A stretch of 64,000 nucleotides of DNA, taken from positions 89,409,285-89,473,284 of the forward strand of contig NW_026262734.1 in NCBI RefSeq assembly GCF_021869535.1, read 5' to 3'. Made by a program: the position numbers and the translations under genes. Of the stretch, positions 11,963 to 22,764 are shown one piece after another (positions within the stretch are counted from its first letter, which is position 1; each line of letters begins with the position of its first letter). The stretch is from Mytilus californianus (lineage: Eukaryota; Mollusca; Bivalvia; Mytilida; Mytilidae). Below the pieces are notes generated by a model that was not told where the DNA came from, made no database searches, and worked only from the letters and a program-made list of their open reading frames with translations.

Positions 11963-12848
11963 ATTGACGCATCTACACTAGTTTGTCTATATACGCTTAC
12001 ATTGTAGCATTTAAGATGTACCGAAGCGTGTACATTTTGTTGTTACCGTCGATTTGTGCATTTCTGCTAGAGCCAAATAATCAACAAAATTCAACAGGAG
12101 GACAGTTAGTGTCCGGTAACCATTATCTTACAATTGCTAGATTTCTGGAGGCACAACAAGAACAACATCGTGATACAGAGAAGCTTCATAAGACCATGGA
12201 CGACACAATTTCTTTATTGGCATCGCAACTTCAAAGTAAATTTGCCGATCTGGAAAGGAAATTAATAAGTGACGTTAAAAACAACCAAACATGTCCGGGT
12301 GTTGATGATCTTGAGAAAAAGATTATGGAACTGGAAAATAACTATATGACCGTGCTGTACGAGCTGCAGATAGCAAAAGACGAGAACGCGAACATGAAAC
12401 ATCGGTTTTCTTCATTAATGAACGAAACATATCGTATTGATGAACGAGTGAAACAAGTCGAACAACTGAAGAACGTTCAATCACTTCAAGATTTGCAGAC
12501 TATACACCATCAGATTCAGAGTATCAATGCACAAACATTGTCATTGAGTCAAAGTCAGTTCGCTAGAAACCAGGACTTTTTAGCCCTATATAATCAGACT
12601 TCAATTCGCTTTGTTAATGCGGAAGATCGTCTGCAAAATTTGGAAAATCTTAGCAATTTATCGTTAACCAATACAAAAGCAACAGACCTCACAAAGTTTT
12701 TTGTTAATAGAAGATCGGTTACAACAATGCCTTAATTTGTCAATGTCGAATACAAAGCTTTTGCAGCAGACGTTCAAAAACTTCAGTCAAAACACAATTG
12801 GTCTCGAAAATATAGTGAACAGGACGACGATCATACTTCAGAAAAAAG

Positions 12849-14238
12849 GTACGTCTAAAACATAATAGGTGTATCCGTAAAGTATTCGTGTTTTTGAAAT
12901 AAGCGTTTGTACAAAAAAAAATAGTTGTATGTTTTTTTTTAATAGTTAGACAATGTTCACAGCGTTCATACGATTCTTTTAAATCAGTTTTACAACTTAT
13001 AAAATTATTTGACGTTTCAATTAATATCATATAATAAAATTTCAAAACGTTGATTTGAATATTTTTTTTATTACAACGGAACACGATAAGTTAGATAATT
13101 TGTACTTTTTTAGAAATCGTTTGTAAAACTTATAAAATCTTTTGAACGTATTTGTATAAAACTACAATGTTTGAACTAAAATGTAAAATATCGTTTAATC
13201 GATTAAATTCATCCTTTGCACATATATCCGTTTAATTATAAATATGTCCCTTATACAATTACATCAGTCTCCAAGGTAACGGGCTAAGTAACCCTGTTTA
13301 CGAAACGAGTCATCAATCAAAGGGAAATAGTAGGCTAAAAGGTAGTTTGATTTTTACTTTAGACTTTTAATTTGTTTAAAAAAAATAATGTGACTTTAAA
13401 AGAAAGGCATTTAATGTTACTGGTCACATCAGTAAAAAATGTGCTACCTTTTTTTTAAATGTCAAAGGCCATTAATCTGTTAAAAAAAAGGCAACAGTAG
13501 TATAGGAAAAGAGACAAATCGACAAAGTACGATAGCCATTGAACAACACAAACTCGCTAACAATCAATGATGAAAATGTGTGCCTTACAAGGATCAGCGG
13601 TTCTTATGTCATAGATATTCCATAATTGCCAAACAATTAATGATGTTATAAGTTAAATTTTCGAAAGGATTAATTTGATTAACCGCACACGACACATACC
13701 CTATTTTGCCTTATTCAATACATGTTCTTTCAACCAAATTATGCATGACGTTTAATGCTCGTATAAGCTTCTCTTTAAAAATTTACACACTTTAAAAAAC
13801 TTTGATTTGTATAAACTATTAGCAAAATGTGTTCCTATGATAGGCCACAACAATTTGATCACTAGTTCTTTGGATTTTCCCGCTCCTGTTTTGGAGAAAT
13901 TGACTTTTCAATAAAAAAAATAGTTACCGCTTCCGCAAATTTTTGGTCCGGATGCCGCTCCAAAATTAGTTTCTCTTTGAAATTTTATTTTCATCACTTG
14001 GACGTTTTTCTCGTGCACATATCGCTTCAATTGATTCAAACGCACGTGTGATAAATCGATTTGTAAATAAAAGGTCAAAAATCGGGATACCAACATGTAG
14101 TTGTGTCAGCTCATTGTCGTGGACAAGTATTTAACGAACACACAGTTATCCTAAATGTATCTCGTTTTACCTTTGAAGACCTGTTCTAGGAGGCAAAAAT
14201 TAAAAATCTTTCGATAGATGACCACAATCACATCCATA
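12849..14238. other. Intron of C1q gene B, first part; nothing coding seen
   Basis: AT-rich intron sequence. Minus-strand frames at 12740-13084 and 13908-14096 have no recognisable domains and are taken as chance. Confidence 0.5.
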
Positions 14239-14243
14239 TTTGT

Positions 14244-14365
14244 TATAGTCCGAGGGTACTATGACGTCTAACGGCTGTTTTGACAGACAAGCTAGGGCCG
14301 TGGTCCCACGGCCGCAGCTTTTCTAGCAAAACAGCCGTTGTACGTCAGAGCAATCTTGGACTATA
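14244..14365. mobile_element. 122-bp hairpin MITE in the gene B intron
   Basis: TATAGTCC at the left end is mirrored by GGACTATA at the right. Inside, TGACGTC..AACGGCTGTTTTG pairs imperfectly with CAAAACAGCCGTTGTACGTCA, and GGGCCGTGG|TCCCACGGCC forms the tip. TTTGT flanks both ends (14239-14243 and 14366-14370), a 5-bp target-site duplication. Its GC-rich arms differ sharply from the AT-rich intron. Confidence 0.75.
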
Positions 14366-16631
14366 TTTGTTAGAACCATCGTCATCCACGATCATTGTTT
14401 CAACAGACATAGACCTATATCTATCTTAAATGAAATTAATATTAAACTCCAATGAACTTTTAAAAAATTCTCAGAATGATCTTATTTTGATCAAACCCCA
14501 TATCCCCTTGTTAGTCTTTTGGCATGCAAGCAGAACTCTTTTGTAAGGGGAAATTTAAGAGTTCCAACGTGGTGGTATTGGTATTGGCTTGCTCATAATA
14601 CTGAATAAGGGATGTGAAATCAACCACTTCTAGTCAAGCTAAATAATTTCAAATGCATTGCAGCTTTTAGGAACAAAACGAAAGAGTATTTTGCTCAGTC
14701 AAAATAATGCATGTGATTGTGGTAACAGGTATTTTGATAGGACATTTTAATACATTGAGATCTACATACATAGCAATATAACTATCGTACTCATGATATT
14801 GTTGAAATATTCACATCACTCATTATGTTGATCATCAATATGGATAAATAGTTCCAACTGGATGTCAAGCAGCAAATAAACAATCATTACATGTACTATT
14901 TGATGAAAACGACTATATCAAAAAATATTTTAAAATATTTTTCAGGGGCAATTTTGGGGATACATACACATATCTTAATTGTATTCAACATATGTCATTT
15001 ATCTTATTTGCATAATTCCTCTTGTAATAAAACTGCATCTGCTATATGTGCTTCCTTAATATATGCACATGTATGGATTTAAATGAAAATTTTCACGGAC
15101 AAAGCTTATTTGACGAAAACAATCAAAATTAGCTAAACCACAATGAGACAAGATAGTCGGGTAAGGTACAGGTACGAATACATCAAATTATATGCATTAT
15201 AGCATGTTTCTGCTCGTTTATTCTATGAAATAACCCAGTTTTATTATGAACATCGCACAATTTAAAAAAAAAAAATTCCGCTCGCTTCACTTGTAGAGCA
15301 CTCGCCTCACAAAATCTCATTTTTAAGAAAAAAATACAATAAAAAAAAATTCGCTCGCTCGCCCCATATTTTTTGCAGCTTTTTTCCGAAGAACTACAAA
15401 TCAAATTGGTGTGTCCTAAGATTGTAAAAGCTGTGCAAACGATTTCTAAACATCATTCATAAGATTTTTTGAAGAGTTGAAACTATACACAAATTCGTAC
15501 AAAAGTTTTCTAAATTTTTCAATTGATTAAGAATTTGTGCAAACTATTTTCCTCATTGCTAAATTGATTAAGAAAAATCATTCTAGCGATTTGAAAATGA
15601 ATAATATTGAAATATCGTATACTAGATAATTGTCAAAAATGTAGAAACATGTTAAACGAATAAAAATCGTATAAATGAATCAGAAAAGCGTTCTTACGAG
15701 CTTATGAAAAACAAATCTACAAAAACAAAGTCACAAACACACTGTCGTAGTATGACTCATCACATCTCACAAGTTTGAATTTGTAAATAGAAAAAAGAAA
15801 AAGATTTGTTCATATAATTATATAAATTTACCTTTTGTGTAGGTCCTTGGTAATATCTTTTTATTGTCTCGTTTTCAAATGCGCATGGAAAAAGGTGATA
15901 TCTTTAATATATATTGAAAAAAATTATAAGGTATTATTGATACAAAATGATGTGTAACTATCATATCGTCAGGTTGCGTTGACATGATATATTCTGGTTA
16001 ACCGGAAAAGCATTTTGATTTCATTTTCACTTTCAATACAAAAAATGAAAAAGTTTAAAAAAATTATGTACATGTACAAAAATATATCGCATTTAATATA
16101 ACTCTATGAGAAATCGAATCGTTTTCTTTCATTCTTGTTATATCTTACAGTTGCAATAACAGCTTGCCAAAGAGGCGATGCGAATCAACATTATAATTAT
16201 ATTGTTAAGTTTGACAACGTGGAAGTAAGCCTTGGAATAAGTGATCTTTCGTCCTTTCGAAGCAGTGGAAAATTTAAGTGTGAACATGAAGGTGTATATC
16301 TTGTGTCAGTATCGCTGACTGCATACCACACTCTCGTCGGTTACGAATTAAAACTAAATGGCAATCTGTACACACGCGTTTATGAAGAAAACAACAAAGT
16401 GAAATACCAAAGAGGCGCTACTACTGTGATTTTGAATCTCCATGCTAACGACATGGTGTGGATAGAACTTGATTATGACATGTACGTTAGCAGTGTTGCT
16501 TCATGCATTACTATTATATTGATTAAATGATTATTTATAGAGCATATATATATATATTTATCTTACCTGCTATAGATTTATGGGGATATGATTGTTTAAC
16601 GGACTACACGTGGTGACTATATATATTCGGT

Positions 16632-16780
16632 ACACGGTGTGCTAGTGACCTAATACGATATATATGGGGTCAGTAAATTCCATATGAGAATTCGAGCTTC
16701 GCTCTCACCCGATATGAAATTTACTGATATGGAATTTACTGACCCCATATATCTCGTATTAGGTCACTAACACACCATGT
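16632..16780. repeat. Long hairpin (54-bp arms, about 41-bp loop) behind C1q gene B
   Basis: The arm at 16632-16685 is matched in reverse complement by 16727-16780 with only a few mismatches (shared core GACCTAATACG, ATATATGGGGTCAGTAAATT). The loop itself holds a small stem, GAGCTTCGCTC. The hairpin lies about 100 bases after the stop codon, so it may fall in the 3' UTR. It looks like a foldback MITE; no target duplication was seen. Confidence 0.75.
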
Positions 16781-17025
16781 AACTTATAATAATGTATTAT
16801 ATGTCTCTGATACATGTAATATACACCTTATATACAGTCATTCCAGATATAAATGGACAATTGAGCAATAAAAGATGAAAAAAAATCAGTATCATTCGTG
16901 ACGTTAAAATTTAACGTTAATGCGAAGCTATACATGTATATTTGTAAAAAACATCAAAAGCTGACACCTTGCATGAATTGTTTTTGTCTGTCGCCACAGC
17001 AAATGTTGGATGGTTGACTTTCTGC

Positions 17026-20000
17026 GTTATGGACATTAAAATGAAAATCTGGTTAGCTATATAATTCCTTTGAAGTGGTATTCATATTTTGTATTGGTTT
17101 TTTTAATCACTATTGACAGGTGTATTACTATGTAAAATCAAAGAGTCTCTACTCATACTTCATTTAAGTTGTACCATGAACATTTAAGTTCATATTCTCT
17201 CATTTCAACATTTCGATTTAAAAGGTGATCTTTCGACTTGCCTGCTGTTAAATACCTTTATTTCTTAAATGTATGTTTCCCTTTCTTGTTAATTTCAAGC
17301 AATATAGACAACAAAAAACATAAATTTATATGTGTTTTCTACAAGCATGAACAATTTCTACTAAATTTGAAAAATGATCTTTTCGTTATGGACATTAACC
17401 AAATTTACACTTAATACCATTGGAATGAAAACGGAGTTTGAATTACCTTTTTTAGACGTTAAACACTCAAAAACATGTATCATGACATTATCTGAACATT
17501 TTATTTAATAACTTACAAATAAAAACTAACAAATATAACAAAAAACTTTTCAAGAGAAAAAATTATATAACAAATGTCTTAAAATTTGAAAATTTTAACA
17601 GTTAAAACCATAAATTTCAATTTGGACCTAAATGATCGCTTCTCTAATTAATCAGAATAGAACTTGCTTTAATTCATTAAGATTAAAACTCTTTAAATGT
17701 TGCTCAAACTTTCAATTTAGATCACAATGGTATTGTTACGGACATTTATCACGATCCTCTTTTCTACGTTGAAATTCATTTTCAATGTTTTGCTTTGTTT
17801 CTGGTGATATTTTGAAACATCTCCTAGATCTTCCGTGTGGTTCAGGTTCTTTGTCTAGTTTCAATATCACTTGAGATTTTGGTATCCAAATTTCATCTCT
17901 TGAAATTGGCCACTTTAGCGTATCCCCGTACTTTCCGGCCTGACTCATGAAGTTTACTTGACATTCTGTTTCATCGACATCGGTAATGACACCAATGAAC
18001 CAACTAGCATTATAGATAGCTGCCACATAACCACCGATCTCCAGTTCAATCTCCAATTCGTGAATTTCATGGTGTTCTTCTGGAATGTCATTTGTAACAG
18101 GCTGGTTGTCGGCATTTTGATTTTGATTTTCTGTCGCAAGAAGTCGATGTTGTTTCCAGTCATTACACTCTGTATTGTCAACATTTTCTATACATGTTTC
18201 ACAGCTACATGATACCTCACGAGTTAACATGACTTTCGAATCTACTAATGATGGCACAACTGCGTGCAGTTTCATTGTTCCTGGAATACTGTTTGGTTGA
18301 GGTCTTCCCAGAAGTTCAGCAGATGCACTGTCATAGTCATTCTGGTCATAGAAAATGTATTTAACTTTGCTTCCACTTTCTTCACAATGCATACCCCATG
18401 CATAGAAATCAGACGCTCCCTGGATACTACACTTTCCTTGTTTGACTGCTTGATCTGCAGTTCGCTTCACGCTGGCCCCGAGGCCATCACAAGGGCCCTT
18501 TCCGTGACCCGCTTCAAGATAGTTCCATCTGCCTTTAATACCAAAATCGGCTTCGTGATTGGCGAGAATCTGAAATACATATCTATTCCGATATTGGCTG
18601 GTCGGAGAGTCGGTAAGATAATGCACAGTGGTCAATTCCGGATATTCTTCCTTCACGATAGGAATGGTCTTTTTAAGAATTGTAAATACTGTTGTTGCAT
18701 TGTGTTGCACAAGATCTGATACTGCGACCATGCTTTGTAACTTTTTAGTGTGACCTTCGGGAAAGTACACAACCATAGTGTGTAATGAAACCATGGCTGT
18801 GTTCCAATATGCGGACTGGATTTCCTCGACTGCGGAACAGTTATAATTCTCTGCAAAGTCCATCCAGATCATAATGTTTCCTTCCTTGAGATTCTCTCGT
18901 AAACGTCTCATCTCAATGTACTGCGTTTGCACTCTCTGTACATGACCCCTGAACGCTGTCAGTTCCTTGTTAAAGAGGTCATTGAATGCAGTTTTACTAA
19001 CTTTCTCTTCAACTTCTTTCCATCTGAGCTTTTCACCGTCTTGAACCCTTTTCCAATTGAAATATTTGACTTCTTCCGTGCATTTTTCATTTATTTCTCC
19101 TAGAATCTTTTCGTTACTATCGTACTACTTAACAAAGACGTCAGGATTTTTCGAAGCCAGTATGCCATTATTTCGAAGACATTTCAGTTTTAGGCAAATA
19201 TTCTGATTCTTTGAACAAAGACATGTACGTCTGGAAGAAAAATTTGCATGTACAATATTTGATGGTTTTATCGTATAGAATGCAGACCTGCAAACTTTGA
19301 CATCTGGGTTTTCCAGCATAAACTTTTCATGAAGATTGTGCATGTAATCTGTTAGAACTCTTTTTTGTTTTACTTCCCGACTCTCCTGATCTTTGAGATG
19401 ATCTTTCTTTCCTGGAAGGGTGGTACTATTGTCTTCTCTTTCAAGAAACTCTATCACCTTAGCTTTTCTTTCTGAATTCTTTGATTTTCGTTTATTCGAT
19501 GTTCCTGTTAAAGCTCTAGTTCGTCGGTGTATTTTGAGTTCTTTACTGAGACTTGACACACATCTATATTTCTTCACCAGTTTACATTTTCCCAAAAAAC
19601 TTTTTAATTTTCCGTCTTTCCTCACTTGCTTTATATCATAGAACAGGGAATTTGCCAAGAGCAACTGCCTTCTGACAGATACATGTTTCTTCCCAGACAA
19701 ACCATCTTTCTTCATTATATAGTCTGTTTTTTTTCGTGGTGTCATATTCTGTTCATCTGTAAGTTGTTCAACGCTTTCTTCTTCTTTTTCATATTTCCTT
19801 CTTAACCTTTCAATGCGTTTTTGAAGCTTTTTATTTGATTTTTTCAGAGATGTGTTTTTTGACTGAAGATTGCTGACGTTTCTGTTTGCTCTCTTTAGGG
19901 CTCTTTGGTAAGTTTTCCTAACGCCTTTTGCTCTGTTTGGAATTGTAATTGGAAGTTTTACAAGTAAAGGTGCGTGTTGAGCATTACTTTTGGCTCTGGT

Positions 20001-21617
20001 TCCACTACTTGCAGGCAATTCATTCATTTGTATAGTTGTTTGCAATGTCTCTTTCTTTCTACGGTAGTGATTTTTAACATGTTTATTTATCATTGCTCTT
20101 CTCTTCTTTAAATCTTTTTCATCTAGCTCTAATGCAGGAATATATCTTTTCCTTCTTCTCACTCTCTCTTTTTCTAGAAATTCTTCTTTGTTTTTCTGTT
20201 TTTGGCGCTCACGCCATTTTTGTTGTCTTTCGGCGTTTGACAGGACCATCTGAAACAACAAAATAAGATTTTAGAGAACAAATACATGTATCTTTAAACA
20301 TTATGTAATAACAAGTAAAATAATTCTATTATTTTACCACCGTTAGACCCTTTATATCATGAATATTTACCCGGCGATAGCGAGGGGTAAAAGCTTATCA
20401 GTTCACCAACACAGTGGTGATACGGGCTTATAGACGGAAAAAGAGATGAATACATTCAAGGTAAGTTGAAGGAAAGTAATGATCCTAATTCATTACTTTC
20501 ATGCACATTTATTCACAAGGATTTGGAAAATAAGTCTTGTTATGGACATTTATCAAATTCGCTTAATGTCCGTAACGGGTCTCATAAATGACCACAAGCT
20601 GACACAAGTTTGGGAAAAAAACTTGGAGAGACGGACGGACTGACGAAAGGACAAATGTCTTGACATCTAGTTGACCAAAGAGAATTCTTTAAGAAGTATG
20701 AATTAAAATGACATTTCAAAAGTGCTCTTACATTTTCCTTATTTTTTGTTTGTTCAGAACAATTTCGTTGTATGTCTACCTTTATTATATTCGTATAGTA
20801 TGTCAAAAATGACCTAAAACCTACGTTTTACAAGATAACTTTTAAAAATCCAACTTGTTATGCATCTTTCTTTATCAGTTTTATCATTTTTCGCAATTTT
20901 AGAAACATTGCTTAATGTCCGTAACGGACACATATAATGTCTATAATCAAGGGCGTTGTTTCGTCATACACCGTCCAATGTACAAACCCTGATCAAAATG
21001 CTATTTTCAAGGTTCTGCCATATTATCGAATACTATTTCATCTTGATTGTTGAAAAAATATTTTTTTAAATAAGAAAATAACTTCTGCTTACCTTATATA
21101 AAGACGTTATTCAGCATTTATGATCATTTCCATCATCAATTTGAGATATTTTACGACGACAAACCAACTTCTGGCGGTGTTACATAAAAATGGTCCCGAA
21201 AATAACGCCCGGATTAGTTCTATCCTTTAGTTTTTATTTCCGTTATGGATATTAACGTGTTATGTACATTAATGTCATTACTATTCCAGATCATATTGTG
21301 TAAAAAAATGCAATTATTTTACTTCACAGCAGCATATTTTATGTAATAATAGTGTGTTTATTAAAACCAAAAAAGATTCAGGTCTCAAATGTAATTCAAA
21401 TCATTACAACCGTCGTTACTGACATTAAAGCCTTATATAGGACACATTGAAATTATGTTTTCAAGATCCAATTACAAAATACGGAAAGGCAAAATGCGAC
21501 AAAGTGTTATGCTATATTGTTGTATATTCAAAAGTAAAACTTTAAACATCTAAATGAAAAATTAAAAGACTGATCATGTGTTTGTCTAGAGTCACTAGTT
21601 TTTGTTACGGACATTAA
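17026..21617. repeat. Subterminal 14-bp motif GTTAYGGACATTWA, about ten copies
   Basis: Copies in plus orientation start at 17026, 17385, 17735, 20539, 21242 (GGATATT), 21259 (GTACATT), 21415 (CTGACATT) and 21604; inverted copies lie at 20563-20576 and 20912-20925. They occupy only the non-coding flanks of the transposase frame. The copy at 17735 overlaps the transposase stop codon and supplies its last residues (DKCP). The pair at 20539/20563 is a closely spaced inverted repeat just upstream of the ORF. Such motifs are typical transposase binding sites; that role is inference. Confidence 0.8.
17736..20249 (-). pseudogene. DDE/RNase H-fold transposase-like protein, one in-frame TAG
   Basis: A single minus-strand frame of 837 sense-length codons runs from the ATG at 20249 to 17736, interrupted only by TAG at 19127-19125 (FVK*YDSNEK). 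The start is MVLSNAERQQKWRERQKQ; TTTCAG directly precedes the ATG, so a splice acceptor behind a non-coding exon is possible. The N-terminal part is basic and coiled-coil-like, followed by Lys-rich sequence and a Cys-containing block (RRTCLCSKNQNICLKLKCL). The C-terminal half has conserved acidic blocks in RNase H order: WMDFAENY, HYLTDSPTSQYRN and EAGHGKGPCDGLGASVKR. These are candidate D, D and E/D catalytic positions. A C-terminal Tudor-like segment (about VAAIYNASWFIGVITDV..WPISRDEIWIP) ends the protein. It lies between the transposon's inverted repeats and is presumably its mobilising enzyme. The single stop suggests a young element or readthrough. The assignment as a transposase is inferred from these motifs and the context. 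Confidence 0.75.
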
Positions 21618-22219
21618 AGCTTTATTGGAGACATCCAAAACTACGAAATTTGAAACATATGATGACCACGGACAACTCCCAGCGTATTTTATTTCATTAA
21701 TACAATGCTTAATCTTACTACTAGTAATTATTTTGGATGTTGTTTGCTATTATATCAAAAGAATCATCATAGCGTAGAAAAAATAAGAAAAAGCGACAAC
21801 CATATTTTACACGAAAATAACATTTCACAGCATCTATAAGTTTCAGAATCTACGATTTACAAGATTCGTTACGATTTTTTTTGGCAAGCTTTTGGTGAAA
21901 ATGAACATTTACCGTGAGAAAATTATCAGTATGATAAAGGAAAACACTAAATTTACTTTAAATACATCTAGAAACGTATTTTTACGGCTTTTGTACAGAT
22001 TTTTATGGAATGACTGTATAGCTCTATATATACATTTACGATGATTTAATAAAAATTGCGTAACAGGCATATACTATCATTCGTCCTAAGAAAAAACTGG
22101 ATCTGGTATTAACTTTTGTCTCATTTTAAATTGTATTGAGCCTGTAACATCCGAATAAATTAAAAAGAAACAATCAAAAAATTAAAAAAAAAAGACAAAC
22201 ATTATTTGATCCAAAACAA

Positions 22220-22300
22220 CCACTGACAAGGTTCATGACTTTGGACAGGCACATGTATATTTTAAACTTGTTTTTGAGATATCAATCCTCTCCCCCTTTA
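22220..22300 (+). repeat. Degenerate copy of the conserved 'GACTTGGGACAGGC' core
   Basis: CATGACTTTGGACAGGCACA, TTTAAACTTG, then GAGATATCAATCCTCTCCCCCT keep the order seen in five other copies in the window (26672, 35703, 45102, 51105, 62340). It is the most diverged of them. Confidence 0.5.
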
Positions 22301-22424
22301 TATCTTGATCAGTAGATTTTCAATCATTATATATTCTGCATTGGAGTAGTAGTGATTTTAAGATTATAAGAATGATTGCAGAATACCTCTCATAATTTTT
22401 AGAATAAAAAAAAGTGATGATATA

Positions 22425-22690
22425 TACATGTAGCACTGAGACATTTCCAGCAACGCATGTGACACATGTGTTGAACACTGATGTAATACACATGATTCAC
22501 GCATGTAATTATTAGTTCCACGTAAGTGTTTCATGCGTTTCAAACACGCCTGTGACAAATGTGTGAAAAACGCATGTAAAGCACATGTATCGCATAAATC
22601 ATTTATGTCATAATGCGTTTCATACCACTCTTGGGACACATGCGTAAGTAACTTGTGTAAACTGCATGGTGCATGTATCAGATTTGTTTG
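22425..22690 (-). repeat. Degenerate tandem repeat, unit about 84-93 bp, open on the minus strand
   Basis: CATGTG/CACATG-rich sequence in three diverged units. In the minus-strand frame they read as repeated C.LH...TH(V/L)S blocks spaced 28 and 31 residues apart. The frame is 113 codons but has no recognisable domain, and CATGTG/CACATG alternation alone can keep a frame open. I treat it as a minisatellite, not a gene. Confidence 0.45.
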
Positions 22691-22764
22691 CTGAAATGTC
22701 TTCATATATGTCCAATGACCATGATGGAGGACAGTTATTGTAACTGTTGTTCTGATGTGCAGTA

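Larger units (their letters stand above)
12016..16530 (+). pseudogene. Secreted coiled-coil C1q-domain protein, copy B, frameshifted (exons 12016-12848 and 16151-16530)
   Basis: Tandem paralogue of the gene at 1373. The ATG at 12016 is chosen by alignment (MYRSVYILLLPSICAFLLEPN); an in-frame TTG 33 bases upstream is not used. Signal peptide and coiled coil match copy A. As read, exon 1 stops at 12733-12735 after 240 codons. The expected frame continues one base over (IEDRLQQ.., matching IEDRLQH in A) up to CAGAAAAAAG|GTACGT at 12848. One extra T in the six-T run at about 12695-12700 explains the shift. Exon 2 follows TATCTTACAG at 16151, phase 1 as in A, and codes an intact C1q domain (GKFKCEHEGVYLVSV, TTVILNLHANDMVWIEL). 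Without the extra base the product would be 403 residues. The intact second exon suggests a recent lesion, an allele or an assembly error; otherwise a truncated coiled-coil protein is made. The intron is 3302 bases. ATTAAA overlaps the stop codon as a weak possible poly(A) signal. Confidence 0.8.
16831..22020 (-). mobile_element. About 5.2-kb DNA transposon, unclassified superfamily
   Basis: The ends are perfect 15-bp inverted repeats: TATACAGTCATTCCA at 16831-16845 and TGGAATGACTGTATA at 22006-22020. If the element proper is CAG...CTG, both sides are flanked by TATA, a possible 4-bp (or TA) target duplication. Inside lie a transposase-like frame on the minus strand (20249-17736) and about ten copies of GTTAYGGACATTWA spread through both flanks but absent elsewhere in the window. 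A TIR, a single large DDE-like ORF and repeated subterminal motifs are the signs of an autonomous DNA transposon. Superfamily candidates to test are Sola, KDZ/Zisupton and MULE-like; I cannot choose among them. Confidence 0.78.

Noticed and set aside
18264-18719. 151-codon plus-strand ORF
   Set aside because: Lies opposite the strongly conserved transposase-like frame and is its shadow.
22364-22705. 113-codon His/Cys-rich ORF on the minus strand
   Set aside because: Explained by CATGTG/CACATG tandem degeneracy; no domain assignment possible.
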